NCBI GenBank assembly: GCA_965371355.1
Contig: CBDUYD010000055.1
Location: 1 to 17,260, forward strand
DNA from: JASJHI01 sp965371355
GTDB lineage: Bacteria; Actinomycetota; Acidimicrobiia; Acidimicrobiales; Ilumatobacteraceae
Direction: 5' to 3'
DNA length: 17,260 nt
Both the position numbers and the translations under genes were made by a program. The notes under the pieces are model-generated. The model did no database searches, was not told the origin of the DNA, and saw nothing but the letters and a program-made list of their open reading frames with translations. The stretch's first letter is position 1; every line of letters starts with the position of its first letter. Shown one piece after another: positions 1-7,402 of the stretch.

Positions 1-129
1 CACGGTCGTCGCATCGGGGTCGGGTGGCGGCATCGCGCCGGGATCGGGTGGTGGCGCAGCGCTCGCGCCGGAGTCGGACTCCGGCTTCGTGTTCGCCCAG
101 ATGTCGTCTCCGGAACCGTCGTCGGCCAT
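1..129 (-). CDS. N-terminal fragment of an acidic, proline-rich protein (partial)
   Basis: Reading leftwards from an ATG at 129, the frame stays open for 43 codons to the window edge. It begins MADDGSGDDIWANTKPESDS and continues with Ala and repeated PPPDP-type segments. An acidic start followed by a Pro/Asp-rich low-complexity stretch is typical of the disordered cytoplasmic N-terminus of many actinobacterial membrane proteins, but no domain lies inside the window, so the function is unknown. It would be transcribed divergently from the VOC gene at 229, with about 100 bp between them. No strong Shine-Dalgarno is visible. The competing plus-strand frame across 24-209 is Arg/Ser-rich with rare codons and looks like a shadow. 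Confidence 0.5.
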   Translation of the reverse strand, partial: MADDGSGDDIWANTKPESDSGASAAPPPDPGAMPPPDPDATTV

Positions 130-228
130 CGGAGCAGCATCGCACACCGCACATGGCATCCGCTGTGCAGCCCGTCGCGCCGGGCGGGACGCGGCCATTC
201 GGCGCTTGATACGATCAGGGGTCGATCT

Positions 229-585
229 ATGAAGCTCGCGCGAGTTCACCACGTTTCGCTGAACGTCGCCGACCTCGAAGCTGCGTTCGCCTTCTACAGC
301 GAGATCCTCGACATGCCGGTGCTGCCACGGCCGGACTTCGGATTTCCGGGCGCGTGGCTCGACGCCGGCGAACAGCAGATCCACCTCATCGAGGCGGAGG
401 GCTTCGAGGCCCCGAAGGGGCAACACGTCGCCTTCCAGGTCGACGACATCGCAGCGACGATCGACGAACTCGAGGGTCGAGGCGTCGAGGTGTCGAAGCC
501 GAACGAGATCGACGGGGTCTGCATCCAGGCGTTCTTCTCCGATCCGACCGGCAACCTGATCGAGATCAACCAACCACTCGGTTGA
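229..585 (+). CDS. VOC-superfamily (glyoxalase/bleomycin-resistance fold) protein
   Basis: This 118-residue protein has the size of a single vicinal-oxygen-chelate domain, built from two beta-alpha-beta-beta-beta halves. Visible marks are the opening HHVSLNVADLEAAFAFY (residues 7-23), the central QIHLIE (50-55), the second-half start QHVAFQVDD (65-73), and the closing SDPTGNLIEINQP (104-116). Candidate metal ligands are His8, His52, His66 and Glu112, spaced as in glyoxalase-I-like enzymes, so a metal-dependent lyase, isomerase or dioxygenase activity is plausible. The substrate cannot be read from sequence. ATG at 229 is preceded by AGGGG (217-221) at good spacing, and a possible -10 (TACGAT, 210-215) lies close upstream. 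It stands alone; the next gene has its own promoter. Confidence 0.88.
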   Translation: MKLARVHHVSLNVADLEAAFAFYSEILDMPVLPRPDFGFPGAWLDAGEQQIHLIEAEGFEAPKGQHVAFQVDDIAATIDELEGRGVEVSKPNEIDGVCIQAFFSDPTGNLIEINQPLG

Positions 586-651
586 CGGCCGCTTCCGGGC
601 GACGCACCGGGTCGGCGTCGAAGAAATGTGCAAACTATTTCACGCAAGCCC

Positions 652-679
652 TTGGGTTCCTGCGAATGCGTGGTATAGT
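652..679 (+). promoter_or_regulatory. Probable sigma-70-type promoter of the phasin/HbhA-like gene
   Basis: A -35-like TTGGGT (652-657), a 16-bp spacer and a -10-like TATAGT (674-679) preceded by TG (671-672, an extended -10) lie upstream of the gene at 773. The expected start near 686 gives a leader of roughly 87 nt. That leader holds a possible hairpin (arms 728-733 and 745-750) before the AAGGAGAG ribosome site. The TATAGT stands out in a GC-rich window. Confidence 0.55.
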
Positions 680-691
680 ACGCAATACCAC
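670..691. promoter_or_regulatory. Palindromic operator candidate overlapping the -10
   Basis: The perfect inverted repeat GTGGTAT (670-676) / ATACCAC (685-691) has an 8-bp centre and covers the -10 element and the predicted start site. A second small repeat, GCGT (668-671) / ACGC (680-683), is interleaved. The position is ideal for repression by a dimeric regulator. The XRE protein encoded at 1309 is the obvious candidate, though that link is inference. Confidence 0.45.
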
Positions 692-772
692 AGCAGACCG
701 AGCACCCCCCGTTCGATCTGCCCGAAGCGAATCGAACCAAGTTGGATTCGGACCACACCAAAGGAGAGCGCG

Positions 773-1240
773 ATGCGCGATCAGATCCAGAAGTTCACCA
801 AGACCGCCACCGACAACTACACCGAGACCAACGACCGCGTCCTCGACGCCGTCGTCGAGACGAACCGCAAGGTCGTCGACTTCGCCGTGAAGACCGCCGA
901 TCAGGTCGTCGAGCAACTCGACCAGATCGAGCAGATTCCCGAGGTGAAGTTCGACAACGTTCCCACGCCGGCCGAGACCGGCGAGCGTTACCTCGACTTC
1001 GTCGAGCGCGCCGTCGAGCTGAACCGTGAGTTCACCGAGCGTTTCATCACCAACCTGCTGACCGACGAGGGGATCGCCCCGGTCGTCGAGAAGAAGGCTC
1101 CGGCCAAGAAGGCGCCGGCCAAGAAGACCCCCGCGAGGAAGCCGGCCGCCAAGAAGGCACCGGCCGCCAAGAAGACCGCCGCGAGGAAGCCGGCCGCCAA
1201 GAAGGCGCCTGCGGCCAAGAAGGCCCCCGCCGCCAACTGA
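773..1240 (+). CDS. Phasin/HbhA-like helical protein with Lys-Ala-Pro repeat tail
   Basis: The 155-residue protein has two parts. Residues 1 to about 103 are highly charged and helix-forming (MRDQIQKFTKTATDNYTETN at the start), like phasins and the coiled-coil half of mycobacterial HbhA. Residues from about 107 to the end are a basic tail of repeated KKAPA, ARKPAAKK and PAAKKAP units, resembling the HbhA heparin-binding tail and histone-H1-like tails. There is no signal peptide or membrane segment. Plausible roles are coating polyhydroxyalkanoate or lipid inclusions, surface adhesion, or nucleic-acid binding through the tail; sequence alone does not decide. ATG at 773 was chosen over the upstream in-frame ATG at 626 because AAGGAGAG (761-768) sits at correct spacing and the extra residues look non-coding. 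In M. tuberculosis, hbhA (Rv0475) is next to an XRE regulator gene (Rv0474); here the pair is in reverse order. Confidence 0.8.
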   Translation: MRDQIQKFTKTATDNYTETNDRVLDAVVETNRKVVDFAVKTADQVVEQLDQIEQIPEVKFDNVPTPAETGERYLDFVERAVELNREFTERFITNLLTDEGIAPVVEKKAPAKKAPAKKTPARKPAAKKAPAAKKTAARKPAAKKAPAAKKAPAAN

Positions 1241-1245
1241 TCGCT

Positions 1246-1290
1246 CGACGGACCGACCTCGTTCCCCCCGAATCCGAGGTCGGTCCGTCG
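1246..1290 (+). terminator. Strong stem-loop, terminator-like
   Basis: A perfect 16-bp inverted repeat (arms 1246-1261 and 1275-1290) with a 13-nt loop begins five bases after the stop codon of the phasin-like gene. The stem is very GC-rich and no T-run follows, as is common for high-GC actinobacterial terminators. It separates this gene from the XRE gene 19 nt downstream, so read-through is probably reduced; it could also stabilise the 3' end of the upstream mRNA. Confidence 0.75.
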
Positions 1291-1308
1291 TGGCATCGCG
1301 TCCCGATC

Positions 1309-1722
1309 ATGAACGACACCCCGCCCGAAGCGACGACGCCCGATGCGTCCCGACGCGAGGGCCGGGGCGTCGACGCGCTCGGTGATTTCATCCGCCGTCA
1401 GCGCCGGCTGGCCGAACTGTCCCAGCGCGAACTCGCCCGTCTGGCCGATCTCTCCGACGCCTACCTCAGCCAACTCGAGCGAGGCCTGCACGAACCCTCG
1501 GTCCGGGTGGTCAACGCCCTCGCCGGGGCGCTGAATCTCCCCTCGGACAAGCTGCTGAAGTTCCTCCGGATCTACGACGAATCGAACGTCGACGGAGTTG
1601 AAACGCACGATCAGCCGTCGACCGAGTCGGCGATCCTCACCGACGATCGTCTGAGCGACACCCAGAAGCAGTCACTCCTCGACGTCTACCGCGCCTTCCT
1701 CGGCGCCAATCAACAGATCTGA
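1309..1722 (+). CDS. XRE-family helix-turn-helix transcriptional regulator
   Basis: The 137-residue protein has a disordered N-terminus (1-20) and a classic Cro/C1-type HTH from about 24 to 84. The first helix is LGDFIRRQRRLAELS, the recognition unit is SQRELARLADLSDAYLSQLE (38-57) and the closing segment is RGLHEPSVRVVNALAGAL (58-75). A short helical tail (LSDTQKQSLLDVYRAFL, about 116-132) is shared by many actinobacterial small XRE proteins. There is no sensor domain, so any ligand is unknown. It follows the phasin/HbhA-like gene on the same strand, matching the conserved Rv0474-hbhA neighbourhood, which makes local control of that gene likely; the palindrome at 670-691 is a candidate site. 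No clear Shine-Dalgarno precedes ATG 1309, so the transcript may be weakly translated or leaderless. Confidence 0.87.
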   Translation: MNDTPPEATTPDASRREGRGVDALGDFIRRQRRLAELSQRELARLADLSDAYLSQLERGLHEPSVRVVNALAGALNLPSDKLLKFLRIYDESNVDGVETHDQPSTESAILTDDRLSDTQKQSLLDVYRAFLGANQQI

Positions 1723-1750
1723 CCAGCGGCTCCCGTCGGTCGAGCGCCTA

Positions 1751-2512
1751 CTACGCGTCGAGTAACCGCCGAGCCGCCTCGACCACCACGCCGACCGACG
1801 TCGCCTCGATCTGACGCGCGACCTCCTCGTCGGGAGTCTCCTGCTGAGCGCGCCTGACGAGCACACCGCCCACGCAGCCGGCGCGCAGGCCCTGACTCGA
1901 ACACATGGTGAACAGCGTGGCCGACTCCATCTCGTAGTTCAGCACCCCCATCGACTGCCACTCGTCGAGCGAGCCACGGAAGCGGCGGACCACGCGACCC
2001 GAGTAGGTGTCGTAGCGCTCCTGACCTGGATAGAACGTGTCGGTCGATGCCGTCACCCCGACGTGCGGCTCGATCCCCAGCGATCGGGACGCTTCGACCA
2101 GTGCTGTTGTGCAGTCGAAGTCGGCGACGGCCGGGTACTCGGGCGGAACGAAGTGGTAGCTCGCGCCGTCGAGGCGCACCGCGGCGTTGGTGACGATCAC
2201 GTCGCCCTGTTCGATGCCGGGCTGGATCGCGCCGGTGGTGCCGACACGGAGGAAGGTGCGCACGCCGAGCTGCGCGAGCTCCTCGACGGCGATCGACACC
2301 GACGGCCCCCCGATGCCGCTCGAGCAGACGACGGCGGGAGTGTCGCCGAGCCACCCGAGGTAGGACGTGAACTCGCGCCGCTGCGCCAAGGGCTCCGAAC
2401 GATCGGTCGCCGCTGCTGTCCGAGCGACACGGCCCGGGTCGCCCGGCACGATCGCCAGCGTTGCGCCCTGCAGCATGTCGCCTGTGAGTCCGAGGTGGTA
2501 GCGCTCCGTCAT
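1751..2512 (-). CDS. udp: Uridine phosphorylase
   Basis: The 253-residue protein catalyses reversible phosphorolysis of uridine to uracil and ribose-1-phosphate. It matches Escherichia coli Udp in length and, as recalled, at most positions. Landmarks are LAIVPGDPGRV (19-29, phosphate Arg28), Arg46, FLRVGTTGA (87-95, Arg89 and Thr92), FYPGQERYDTYSGR (160-173, with uracil-binding Gln164 and Arg166) and NYEMES (192-197, ribose-binding Met195-Glu196). All key residues are present. A GTG three codons upstream (2521) is closer to a G-rich possible ribosome site and may be the true start. It lies 77 nt downstream of the corrinoid-activator gene on the same strand, so it may be read from that operon or on its own; no convincing separate promoter was seen. 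It converges on the XRE gene with a 28-nt gap. Confidence 0.95.
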   Translation of the reverse strand: MTERYHLGLTGDMLQGATLAIVPGDPGRVARTAAATDRSEPLAQRREFTSYLGWLGDTPAVVCSSGIGGPSVSIAVEELAQLGVRTFLRVGTTGAIQPGIEQGDVIVTNAAVRLDGASYHFVPPEYPAVADFDCTTALVEASRSLGIEPHVGVTASTDTFYPGQERYDTYSGRVVRRFRGSLDEWQSMGVLNYEMESATLFTMCSSQGLRAGCVGGVLVRRAQQETPDEEVARQIEATSVGVVVEAARRLLDA

Positions 2513-2588
2513 GTCGATCACCGTAGTTGCACCCCCCGCCGATGAGATTCCTGGCCTCGTGCTGTTCGCGTGACAGCCGACGCAATGG

Positions 2589-4604
2589 TCAGTCCGTGTC
2601 GACTCCCCGACCGCGCCGCCGTCGGCGTCGGGACTCCGGCGCCGCGATGCGCGCGGGGAGTTCGATCTCGGCAGCGAGGTGTGGCGTCGGTGCGGAGGTG
2701 TGCGGGAATCCCATCGCATCGACGAACAGTTCCTGGAAGCGCGGCTCGATCGCCGTCTCGATCTTCTCGACGCGGGCGACGGTCGCCTCGATCTCGCCAC
2801 GCTGACCCGCCGACACGAGCGCCCGTACCGCGCCCGCGCCCGCCGCGTTGCCCACCGATGCGATCCGCTCGACCGGCACGTCGGGCACGAGCCCCAGAAC
2901 CTTCGCGTACAGCGGGTCGATGTGTGCCCCGAACGCGCCGGCGAGCCGGACCGAACCGATCTCGTCGGCGGACGTGACGCCGGCGTGCTCGCACAACAGA
3001 TCGATACCGGCGCGCAGAGCAGCCTTGGCGAGCTGGATCGCCCGCACATCGTCCTGGGTGACCGCGATGTCACCGGATCGGGCGTTGAACAGCCGGTACG
3101 TGAACGTCCGGCCGTCGGGCGCGACGCGGTCGGTTCGCCCGGCGCCATCTCCCCGCAGCGTTCCGTCGACGCCGATCACCCCCGCGAGGTAGAGCTCGCC
3201 GATCGCCTCGATGATCCCCGACCCGCAGATCCCGGTGATCTCGATGCCGGCGGTCGCGTCGCCAAAGCCGGGATCGTCGGACCACAGATCGCAGCCGATC
3301 ACCTTCACCCGCGGTTCGAGTGAGTTGCGATCGATGCGGACACGCTCGATCGCGCCGATCGTCGCCCGTTGGCCCGCCGAGATCTGGGCGCCCTCGAAAG
3401 CGGGCCCGGTCGGACTCGACGCAGCCAACACCCGATCGGTGTTGCCGAGCACGATCTCGGCGTTCGTGCCGACGTCGACGAGCAGCTGGAGCTCGTCGCT
3501 CCGGTGTGGTCCCTCGGCGAGGATCGCCGCCGCGGTGTCGGCTCCGACGTGGCCCGCGATGCAGGGAAGGATGTACGTCTCGGCGAACGGGAGGTCGACG
3601 TCGAGGTCGGTCGCCCGCAGGGTGACGGGGCCGGCGGTCGCCAGCACGAAGGGTGCCTGGCCGAGCGGCGTCGGGTCGATTCCGAGGAGCACATGGTGCA
3701 TCACCGGGTTGCCGACGATCACGACGTCGAAGACCGAGTCACGCGTCGTGTCGGCGTCTTCGACGAGACCGCCGACCAACTCATCGAGCGCCGCCCGCAC
3801 CGTCGCGGTCAACTCGTTCGCGCCACCCGGGTTCATCATCGCGTAGGACACGCGAGACATCAGATCGTCGCCGAATCGGATCTGTGGATTCATCATCCCC
3901 CGGGTTCCGACGACCTCGCCGCTCGCCAGGTCGACGAGGTGCCCGGCGATAGTCGTCGAACCCACATCGACGGCGACGCCGTACGCGGTTTCGACGTATC
4001 CGGCATGCACACCGCAGATCTCGTCGCCATCGCGAACGGCGACCGTGACGGTGTTGCCGCCCCGCTTCAGAGCGGGCGCGAGCAGCGCCAGCACGCGGGG
4101 CGCGATCCGCGTGGGCGTGACATCGAAGCGATCACCGAGCGCGGCGACGATCTGCTCGCGCAGTCCGCCCAGCTCGACGCCGAGTTCGACGCTCGGCAAC
4201 TCGACGTAGTGGAGCCGCACGAGAGGATCGACTTCGATCTCGCCGAGCTCGACCGACTTGCGCACGACCTGGCGGTGCACCTGACTGGCGGCGGGGATCT
4301 CGACCACGACATCGCCGTGGACGCGCGCCGCGCAGCCGAGCCGCCATCCGGGCTCGATCGGTCGACGGCCGCGGTAGTCGTCCTCGGTCGAGGTCCAGGC
4401 GCCGACCGCGTCGTCGCCCGAATCGATGTTCCACTTGGCGAACGAACCCGTCTGGGGGATGACCTGGCACCGGCCGCAGATCCCGCGGCCACCACAGGTG
4501 GAGTCGAGGTCGGCGCCGACCGACCGCGCGGCGTCGAGCAGCGATGTTCCGTCGGCGACCTCGGCCTCGAGGCCCGACGGCGTGAACACGACACGGTGGC
4601 CCAC
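2589..4604 (-). CDS. [2Fe-2S] ASKHA-domain corrinoid reductive activator (RACo/RamA-like)
   Basis: A 671-residue protein that should reactivate corrinoid proteins whose Co(I) has oxidised to Co(II), by ATP-coupled reduction. An N-terminal plant-type ferredoxin domain (1 to about 105) carries Cys37-x5-Cys43-x2-Cys46 and Cys91 (in LGCAARVHGD). Middle and C-terminal ASKHA (actin-like ATPase) domains follow, with phosphate-loop motif VAVDVGSTT (210-218) and further conserved blocks MNPQIRFGDDLMSRV, VGNPVMHH, PCIAGHVGADTAAA, VDVGTNAEI, TGICGSGIIEA and LAGAFGAHI. Family size and domain order fit RACo proteins (DUF4445 type). The start is set at GTG 4604, eleven bases after the upstream stop; the more upstream in-frame ATG would give an Arg-rich extension inside the neighbour. 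The C-terminus ends in a run of six Arg. Its partner is probably the corrinoid protein at 6656-7402. Confidence 0.9.
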   Translation of the reverse strand: MGHRVVFTPSGLEAEVADGTSLLDAARSVGADLDSTCGGRGICGRCQVIPQTGSFAKWNIDSGDDAVGAWTSTEDDYRGRRPIEPGWRLGCAARVHGDVVVEIPAASQVHRQVVRKSVELGEIEVDPLVRLHYVELPSVELGVELGGLREQIVAALGDRFDVTPTRIAPRVLALLAPALKRGGNTVTVAVRDGDEICGVHAGYVETAYGVAVDVGSTTIAGHLVDLASGEVVGTRGMMNPQIRFGDDLMSRVSYAMMNPGGANELTATVRAALDELVGGLVEDADTTRDSVFDVVIVGNPVMHHVLLGIDPTPLGQAPFVLATAGPVTLRATDLDVDLPFAETYILPCIAGHVGADTAAAILAEGPHRSDELQLLVDVGTNAEIVLGNTDRVLAASSPTGPAFEGAQISAGQRATIGAIERVRIDRNSLEPRVKVIGCDLWSDDPGFGDATAGIEITGICGSGIIEAIGELYLAGVIGVDGTLRGDGAGRTDRVAPDGRTFTYRLFNARSGDIAVTQDDVRAIQLAKAALRAGIDLLCEHAGVTSADEIGSVRLAGAFGAHIDPLYAKVLGLVPDVPVERIASVGNAAGAGAVRALVSAGQRGEIEATVARVEKIETAIEPRFQELFVDAMGFPHTSAPTPHLAAEIELPARIAAPESRRRRRRGRGVDTD

Positions 4605-4615
4605 CTCGCCGAGGC

Positions 4616-5545
4616 TCAGCCCTCGACGCGGGCGCGGCGACCGCCGCGCCGTCGTGGCCGGCCGTCGGCCGCCGCTGCGCCGTCGCCACCCGCATTGCCG
4701 CCACCCTCGCGGTTGATCGCGATCCACGCGCTGCAGTCACGGTCGTGGCCGGCGAGGACGTCGGCGGCCATCACGGCCGCGCGCACCTCGTCGTGCAGCG
4801 GGTTCATGATCGCCGAGGTCATGCCGTTGCTGATCGCCATGGCGAGGAAGGTGCCCGTGATCACGTGCCGGTTGGGAAGCCCGAAGCTCACGTTCGAGGC
4901 GCCGCACAGCGTGTTCACCCGCAGCTCGCCGTGCAGTCGTCGGAGGAGGTGGAAGACCTGTTGGCCCGCCTGTCCGACCGCACCGATCGGCATGACGAGC
5001 GGGTCGACGACGACATCCTCGCGGGGGATGCCATGGTCGGCGGCACGGTTGACGATCTTCTCGGCCACCGTGAAGCGAACGTCGGGATCCTCGGAGATGC
5101 CGGTCTCGTCGTTGGAGATCGCGACCACCGCGGCGCCGTGGCGGGCGACGAGGGGGAGCACCCTCTCGAGCACCTCGTCCTCGCCCGTGACCGAGTTGAT
5201 CAGCGGCTTGCCCTCGTACACCTCGATGCCCGCCTCGAGTGCCTCGATGATCGAGGAATCGATCGACAGCGGAACGTCGGTGACCGACTGCACGAGCTTG
5301 ATCGCCTCGGCGAGCAGCGCCGGCTCGTCGGCGAGCGGAATGCCGGCGTTGACGTCGAGCATCCGGGCGCCCGCCGCGACCTGCGCGATCGCATCGGCCG
5401 CGACGCGGCTGAAGTCGCCCTCCTTCATCTCTGCCGCCAGCAGCTTGCGCCCGGTCGGATTGATGCGCTCACCGATCATCACGAAGGGGCGCTCGAAGCC
5501 GATCACCACCTCTCTGGTCGCGGAGCTGATAACGGTCTCGGTCAT
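4616..5545 (-). CDS. Methyltetrahydrofolate:corrinoid methyltransferase (pterin-binding MeTr)
   Basis: The 309-residue protein has a DHPS-like pterin-binding TIM barrel that moves a methyl group between methyltetrahydrofolate and a corrinoid protein. Motifs are MIGERINPTGRK (23-34), MLDVNAG (62-68), LSIDSS (93-98), INSVTGE (116-122), AISND (142-146), VVDPLVMPIG (179-188) and GASNVSFGLPNR (215-226); Asn218 matches the pterin-contacting Asn of AcsE-type MeTr. In an aerobe the likely direction is from methyl-corrinoid to tetrahydrofolate, feeding one-carbon metabolism; this is inferred. It has no B12-binding domain, so it must act with the separate corrinoid protein. Its start overlaps the upstream stop by 4 bp (ATGA, 5542-5545), indicating translational coupling. 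The last 30 or so residues are a Gly/Ala/Arg-rich tail outside the barrel. Confidence 0.92.
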   Translation of the reverse strand: MTETVISSATREVVIGFERPFVMIGERINPTGRKLLAAEMKEGDFSRVAADAIAQVAAGARMLDVNAGIPLADEPALLAEAIKLVQSVTDVPLSIDSSIIEALEAGIEVYEGKPLINSVTGEDEVLERVLPLVARHGAAVVAISNDETGISEDPDVRFTVAEKIVNRAADHGIPREDVVVDPLVMPIGAVGQAGQQVFHLLRRLHGELRVNTLCGASNVSFGLPNRHVITGTFLAMAISNGMTSAIMNPLHDEVRAAVMAADVLAGHDRDCSAWIAINREGGGNAGGDGAAAADGRPRRRGGRRARVEG

Positions 5546-5985
5546 GTGTCGTCCTGTTCGTCGGATTCGGGTTCGTCGGATTCGGCCTGGCCGGATTGGG
5601 CGTGGGCGGAGCGGGGTTGTCCCGACGGATCGAGCTGGTCGTCGACGCCTCCGGTAGCGACCAGCGCCTCGAGTCGATCGCGGGGGTAGGCGGCCTCGAG
5701 ATCGGCGCATCGCCGATCGAGCATCGCCGCCACGTCGATCCCGGCGTCGTCGAGCGGTTCGGGTACGACGCGCCACTCGTTCACGTAGTCGTCGGTCGCT
5801 GTGAGTCCGGCGACCGCCGCCGCGCGGTCGATCGCGTGCTGGAACCGGGCGTCGAGGAGCACCTTTTCCTGCTCTCCGCCGGCGCGGGCGGTGAGCTGCG
5901 CGGGGATCGCGCGCCAGTAGATGGTGTCGAGCGACGGCGTCGTCGCTCGGCGGCCGGCGCGACGCGTATGTCGGCTTTCCCTCAC
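5542..5985 (-). CDS. Small 'virulence factor'-family protein of corrinoid methyltransferase operons
   Basis: The 147-residue protein contains the block TIYWRAIPAQLTARAGGEQE (21-40), then KVLLDARFQHAIDRAA and a helical segment around DDYVNEWRVVP. I recognise this as the domain Pfam calls Virulence_fact (from memory). Despite the name, it is commonly found beside methyltetrahydrofolate methyltransferase and DUF1638 genes, so a role in corrinoid methyl transfer is more likely than one in virulence; its biochemical function is unknown. A Ser/Glu/Asp-rich disordered tail follows residue 117. The start is GTG at 5985, overlapping the upstream stop by 4 bp (GTGA), and its own stop overlaps the next start (ATGA). 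This double coupling suggests matched amounts of the three products. Confidence 0.75.
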   Translation of the reverse strand: MRESRHTRRAGRRATTPSLDTIYWRAIPAQLTARAGGEQEKVLLDARFQHAIDRAAAVAGLTATDDYVNEWRVVPEPLDDAGIDVAAMLDRRCADLEAAYPRDRLEALVATGGVDDQLDPSGQPRSAHAQSGQAESDEPESDEQDDT

Positions 5986-6614
5986 GATGCGTTCCCGCGC
6001 GTGCGCCCGGTGAAGTTGACGACGGCGGGTTCGAGCTCGCCATAGTCGGTGGATACGACGGTGAGCTCGAGACCGAGTCGTTCGGCCGCGGCTTGCGCCG
6101 CCTCGACCAGCGACGGGTCGTCGGTCTGTGCGAGGTAGACCAGCCGGGTGTAGTTGCCGAAGTAGTCCGAGCGCAGTTCGGGATGTTCGGCGATGCCGAG
6201 TCCCTCCCAGATCAGGCGGTCGAAGTGGCGCACGAGGAAGTCGGTCAGGTAGAAGCTCCCGAGCGCATCATCCTGGAGCTGCTCGAAGCGCTCGCTCGTG
6301 GCGAAGAACTGGTAGCAGTGGGCGCCCTCGAGCATCTCGACACCCTCCTCGGCGCAGACCCGGGCGAGATGACCACCGGTGCCGCAGTCGGCGTACCCGA
6401 CGAGGATGCGGTCGCCGGGCGATCGCTCGCGGGCTCGCGCGATGCGCGCCCTGACCGCCTCGGGGATCTCGCTCGGTCGGTTGTGGAGGATCGCCGGCAG
6501 GCACTCGATCTCGATGTCGAGCCGGTGCCGCTCGGTGATCGCCTGCAGCTCGCGCGCCAGAGCTCCGCAGGCGATGACGAGCGTTCGTTGCCCAGCGGTG
6601 ATCTCCCCGGTCAT
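5982..6614 (-). CDS. DUF1638-family protein
   Basis: The 210-residue protein has the family features TLVIACGALARELQAI (11-26), CLPAILHNRP (38-47), ILVGYADCGTGG (70-81), EGAHCYQF (96-103) and a C-terminal region with YFGNYTRLVYLAQTDD. Five Cys (16, 38, 77, 87, 100) and nearby His44, His82 and His99 suggest a metal or cofactor site, but no activity is established for the family. DUF1638 genes are regularly seen with corrinoid methyltransferase and activase genes, supporting a role in methyl transfer or in delivery of a ligand, cofactor or substrate. ATG 6614 follows GAGGG closely; the corrinoid gene ends 41 nt upstream. Its stop overlaps the next gene's GTG start. Confidence 0.8.
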   Translation of the reverse strand: MTGEITAGQRTLVIACGALARELQAITERHRLDIEIECLPAILHNRPSEIPEAVRARIARARERSPGDRILVGYADCGTGGHLARVCAEEGVEMLEGAHCYQFFATSERFEQLQDDALGSFYLTDFLVRHFDRLIWEGLGIAEHPELRSDYFGNYTRLVYLAQTDDPSLVEAAQAAAERLGLELTVVSTDYGELEPAVVNFTGRTRGNAS

Positions 6615-6655
6615 GCCCTCAGTCTGCACGGCTCCGCGGACGATCGAAAGGGAGT

Positions 6656-7402
<747 letters not shown>

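Noticed and set aside
24..209. Short plus-strand gene at the left edge
   Set aside because: It is Arg/Ser/Pro-rich with no motif and no ribosome site, and it overlaps a more plausible minus-strand N-terminus (1-129).
1081..1236. Independent repeat or mobile element in the AAGAAGGC-rich stretch
   Set aside because: It is the coding sequence of the Lys-Ala-Pro tail of the phasin/HbhA-like protein, explained by amino-acid repeats.
2513..3148. Possible N-terminal extension of the uridine phosphorylase
   Set aside because: The extra residues are Arg/Ser/Pro-rich, overlap the activator gene in another frame, and have no counterpart in the 253-residue Udp family.
3369..5657. Very long plus-strand open frame (762 codons) opposite the corrinoid-operon genes
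   Set aside because: It lies antisense to two clear genes (ASKHA activator and MeTr) with full family motifs. It is Arg/Asp/Ser-rich without a recognisable domain, and high-GC codon bias creates such shadow frames.
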